Positions 63,176 through 64,000 of a stretch of DNA of 64,000 nucleotides are shown here, piece by piece; positions within the stretch are counted from its first letter, which is position 1; each line of letters begins with the position of its first letter. This DNA is from Nymphalis io (taxonomy: Eukaryota; Arthropoda; Insecta; Lepidoptera; Nymphalidae), in NCBI RefSeq assembly GCF_905147045.1, contig NC_065902.1:12531377-12595376 (forward strand), read 5' to 3'. The translations under genes and the position numbers were made by a program. The notes below the pieces were generated by a model. It was given only the letters and a program-made list of their open reading frames with translations. It did not search any database and was not told the DNA's origin.

Positions 63176-64000
63176 CTTATTGACAGTTCTCTTGCTTCGA
63201 ATAGCCTGTGTGGAACTGGTAGATTTAGCATTTGATTCGACAGAACTGGTACTGGGAATAGCAGCAGGAATAGTAGCCAAAGGAATATCATTCTGTGTGC
63301 ATTTGATTGAATTAAATTCAGCTGTTGTGACAATACGATGGCGCTTACCGTCTGACCCAGTAACAATAACGGCACCATCCTTCGTCCAGCATTTATATAT
63401 TCCAAACTTCCGTCTCGCAGCCATAAACAGTTCATGTACTATGTATTTACTGGTGGTAGGGCTTTGTGCAAGCTCGTCTGGGTAGGTACCACCCACTCAT
63501 CAGATATTCTACCGCAAAACAGCAATACTTGATATTGTTGTGTTCCGGTTTGAAGGGTGAGTGAGCCAGTGTAATTACAGGCACAAGGGACATAAAATCT
63601 TAGTTCCCAAGGTTGGTGGCGCATTGGATATGTAAGCGATGGTTGACATTTCTTACAATGCCAATGTCTAAGAGCGTTGGTGACCACTTACCATCAGGTG
63701 GCCCATATGCTCGTCCGCCTTCCTATTCTATAAAAAAAAAAAAAAAATGTCTCCTTAGTAAGGAATTCCGAAAGAGTTACACCCGTATATTTGAGAGATG
63801 TTTTCGAGTACCAGATTTTATTACGAAGCGACGCGTCATGAAATTTGACAAGAATAGCTCGAGGCTTATCTCGCGTGGATTGATCCAATCGCTGGCATCG
63901 GCTGAGCTTATCCATGGTAAGCTCAGGCAACTTGAGATGATCTGATAAAACCCTCGACACCACAGTTGGTACATTCTCCCTGACTTCTTCAGTAATTCCA
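63176..64000 (-). pseudogene. CR1-group LINE ORF1, split by a SINE, runs off the window
   Basis: The right part (63748-64000) codes VVSRVLSDHLKLPELTMDKL, RCQRLDQSTRDKPRAILVKF and LKYTGVTLSEFLTKE. The left part (63448-63176) codes KYIVHELFMAARRKFGIYKC and WTKDGAVIVTGSDGKRHRIV, then a Ser/Thr-rich tail ending VNK and a stop. This layout matches the ORF1 type whose C-terminal domain resembles the baculovirus FP protein fold and binds nucleic acid. A Ser/Ala linker is common in the family. Identification by motif only. Confidence 0.75.
63449..63747 (+). mobile_element. SINE type A inside LINE ORF1
   Basis: Near-consensus copy, 16-A tail, antisense to the LINE. It splits the ORF1 frame between FLTKE and KYIVHELF. 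No clear long target-site duplication. Confidence 0.93.

Larger units (their letters stand above)
56046..64000 (-). mobile_element. CR1-group LINE, near full length, with three nested insertions
   Basis: Minus-strand element running off the right edge: ORF1 (beyond 64000 to 63176), spacer (63175-62270), ORF2 endonuclease (about 62330-61172), reverse transcriptase and C-terminus (57967-56066), ending in TATG repeats near 56046. It is interrupted by an RTE (57985-61154 plus target-site duplication) and by type A SINEs at 56301-56601 and 63449-63747. Taking out the RTE and one copy of its duplication restores a continuous reading frame, which proves the nesting. The clade is judged from motifs (CR1/Daphne/Kiri-like) and is not certain. 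Confidence 0.85.

Noticed and set aside
63176..64000. Integrated baculovirus gene suggested by the FP-like domain
   Set aside because: The domain type is normal in ORF1 of several insect LINEs, and it lies in the right place and strand relative to the LINE ORF2.

Overview
This is an AT-rich, intron-bearing animal window, almost certainly from a lepidopteran and probably a nymphalid-like butterfly. I base that on the short dispersed repeats (two very abundant SINE types also seen across butterfly genomes), the RTE, jockey and CR1-group LINEs, Helitron remnants and mariner elements, and on an insect-type 12-exon gene. The species assignment is inference.

One host gene is well supported. It is a minus-strand 'nose resistant to fluoxetine' (nrf-6)-like membrane acyltransferase with 12 exons between 34951 and 20618. 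All splice phases agree and the predicted protein is about 687 residues. A JOCKEY-clade LINE (about 24.6-30.1 kb, GC-rich) sits in the intron between exons 6 and 7. Downstream of the gene lies a head-to-tail 7,264-bp tandem duplication (8927-16190 and 16191-23454). It repeats the 3' end of the gene, from the middle of exon 8 to the stop codon, together with the repeats behind it. The two units differ at only one base that I found. The duplication is therefore either extremely recent or an assembly artefact.

Most of the rest is layered mobile DNA. At 0.3-1.1 kb a LINE 3' end is interrupted by a SINE, and both insertions keep target-site duplications. At 4.2-6.4 kb is a 5'-truncated RTE LINE. 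At 36.5-39.3 kb is a Helitron remnant with a mariner inserted in it. At 43.4-48.2 kb is a mosaic of an R1-like tail, a broken RTE (itself hit by a SINE), a block shared with 8.7-10.9 kb, and a second mariner. At 52.2-54.8 kb are Helitron remnants, one of them the inverted relative of the 36.5-kb copy. From 56.0 kb to the window end a minus-strand CR1-group LINE (ORF1 and ORF2) is broken by two SINEs and by a nearly intact 3.2-kb RTE with a 17-bp target-site duplication.

I see no CRISPR array, rRNA gene or stand-alone tRNA gene, and no convincing second host gene. The most unusual observations are the exon-breaking tandem duplication, the RTE copies sharing the same disabling mutations, the dispersed block that preserves an 'empty site' for a LINE insertion, and the nested insertions whose order can be read from the sequence.
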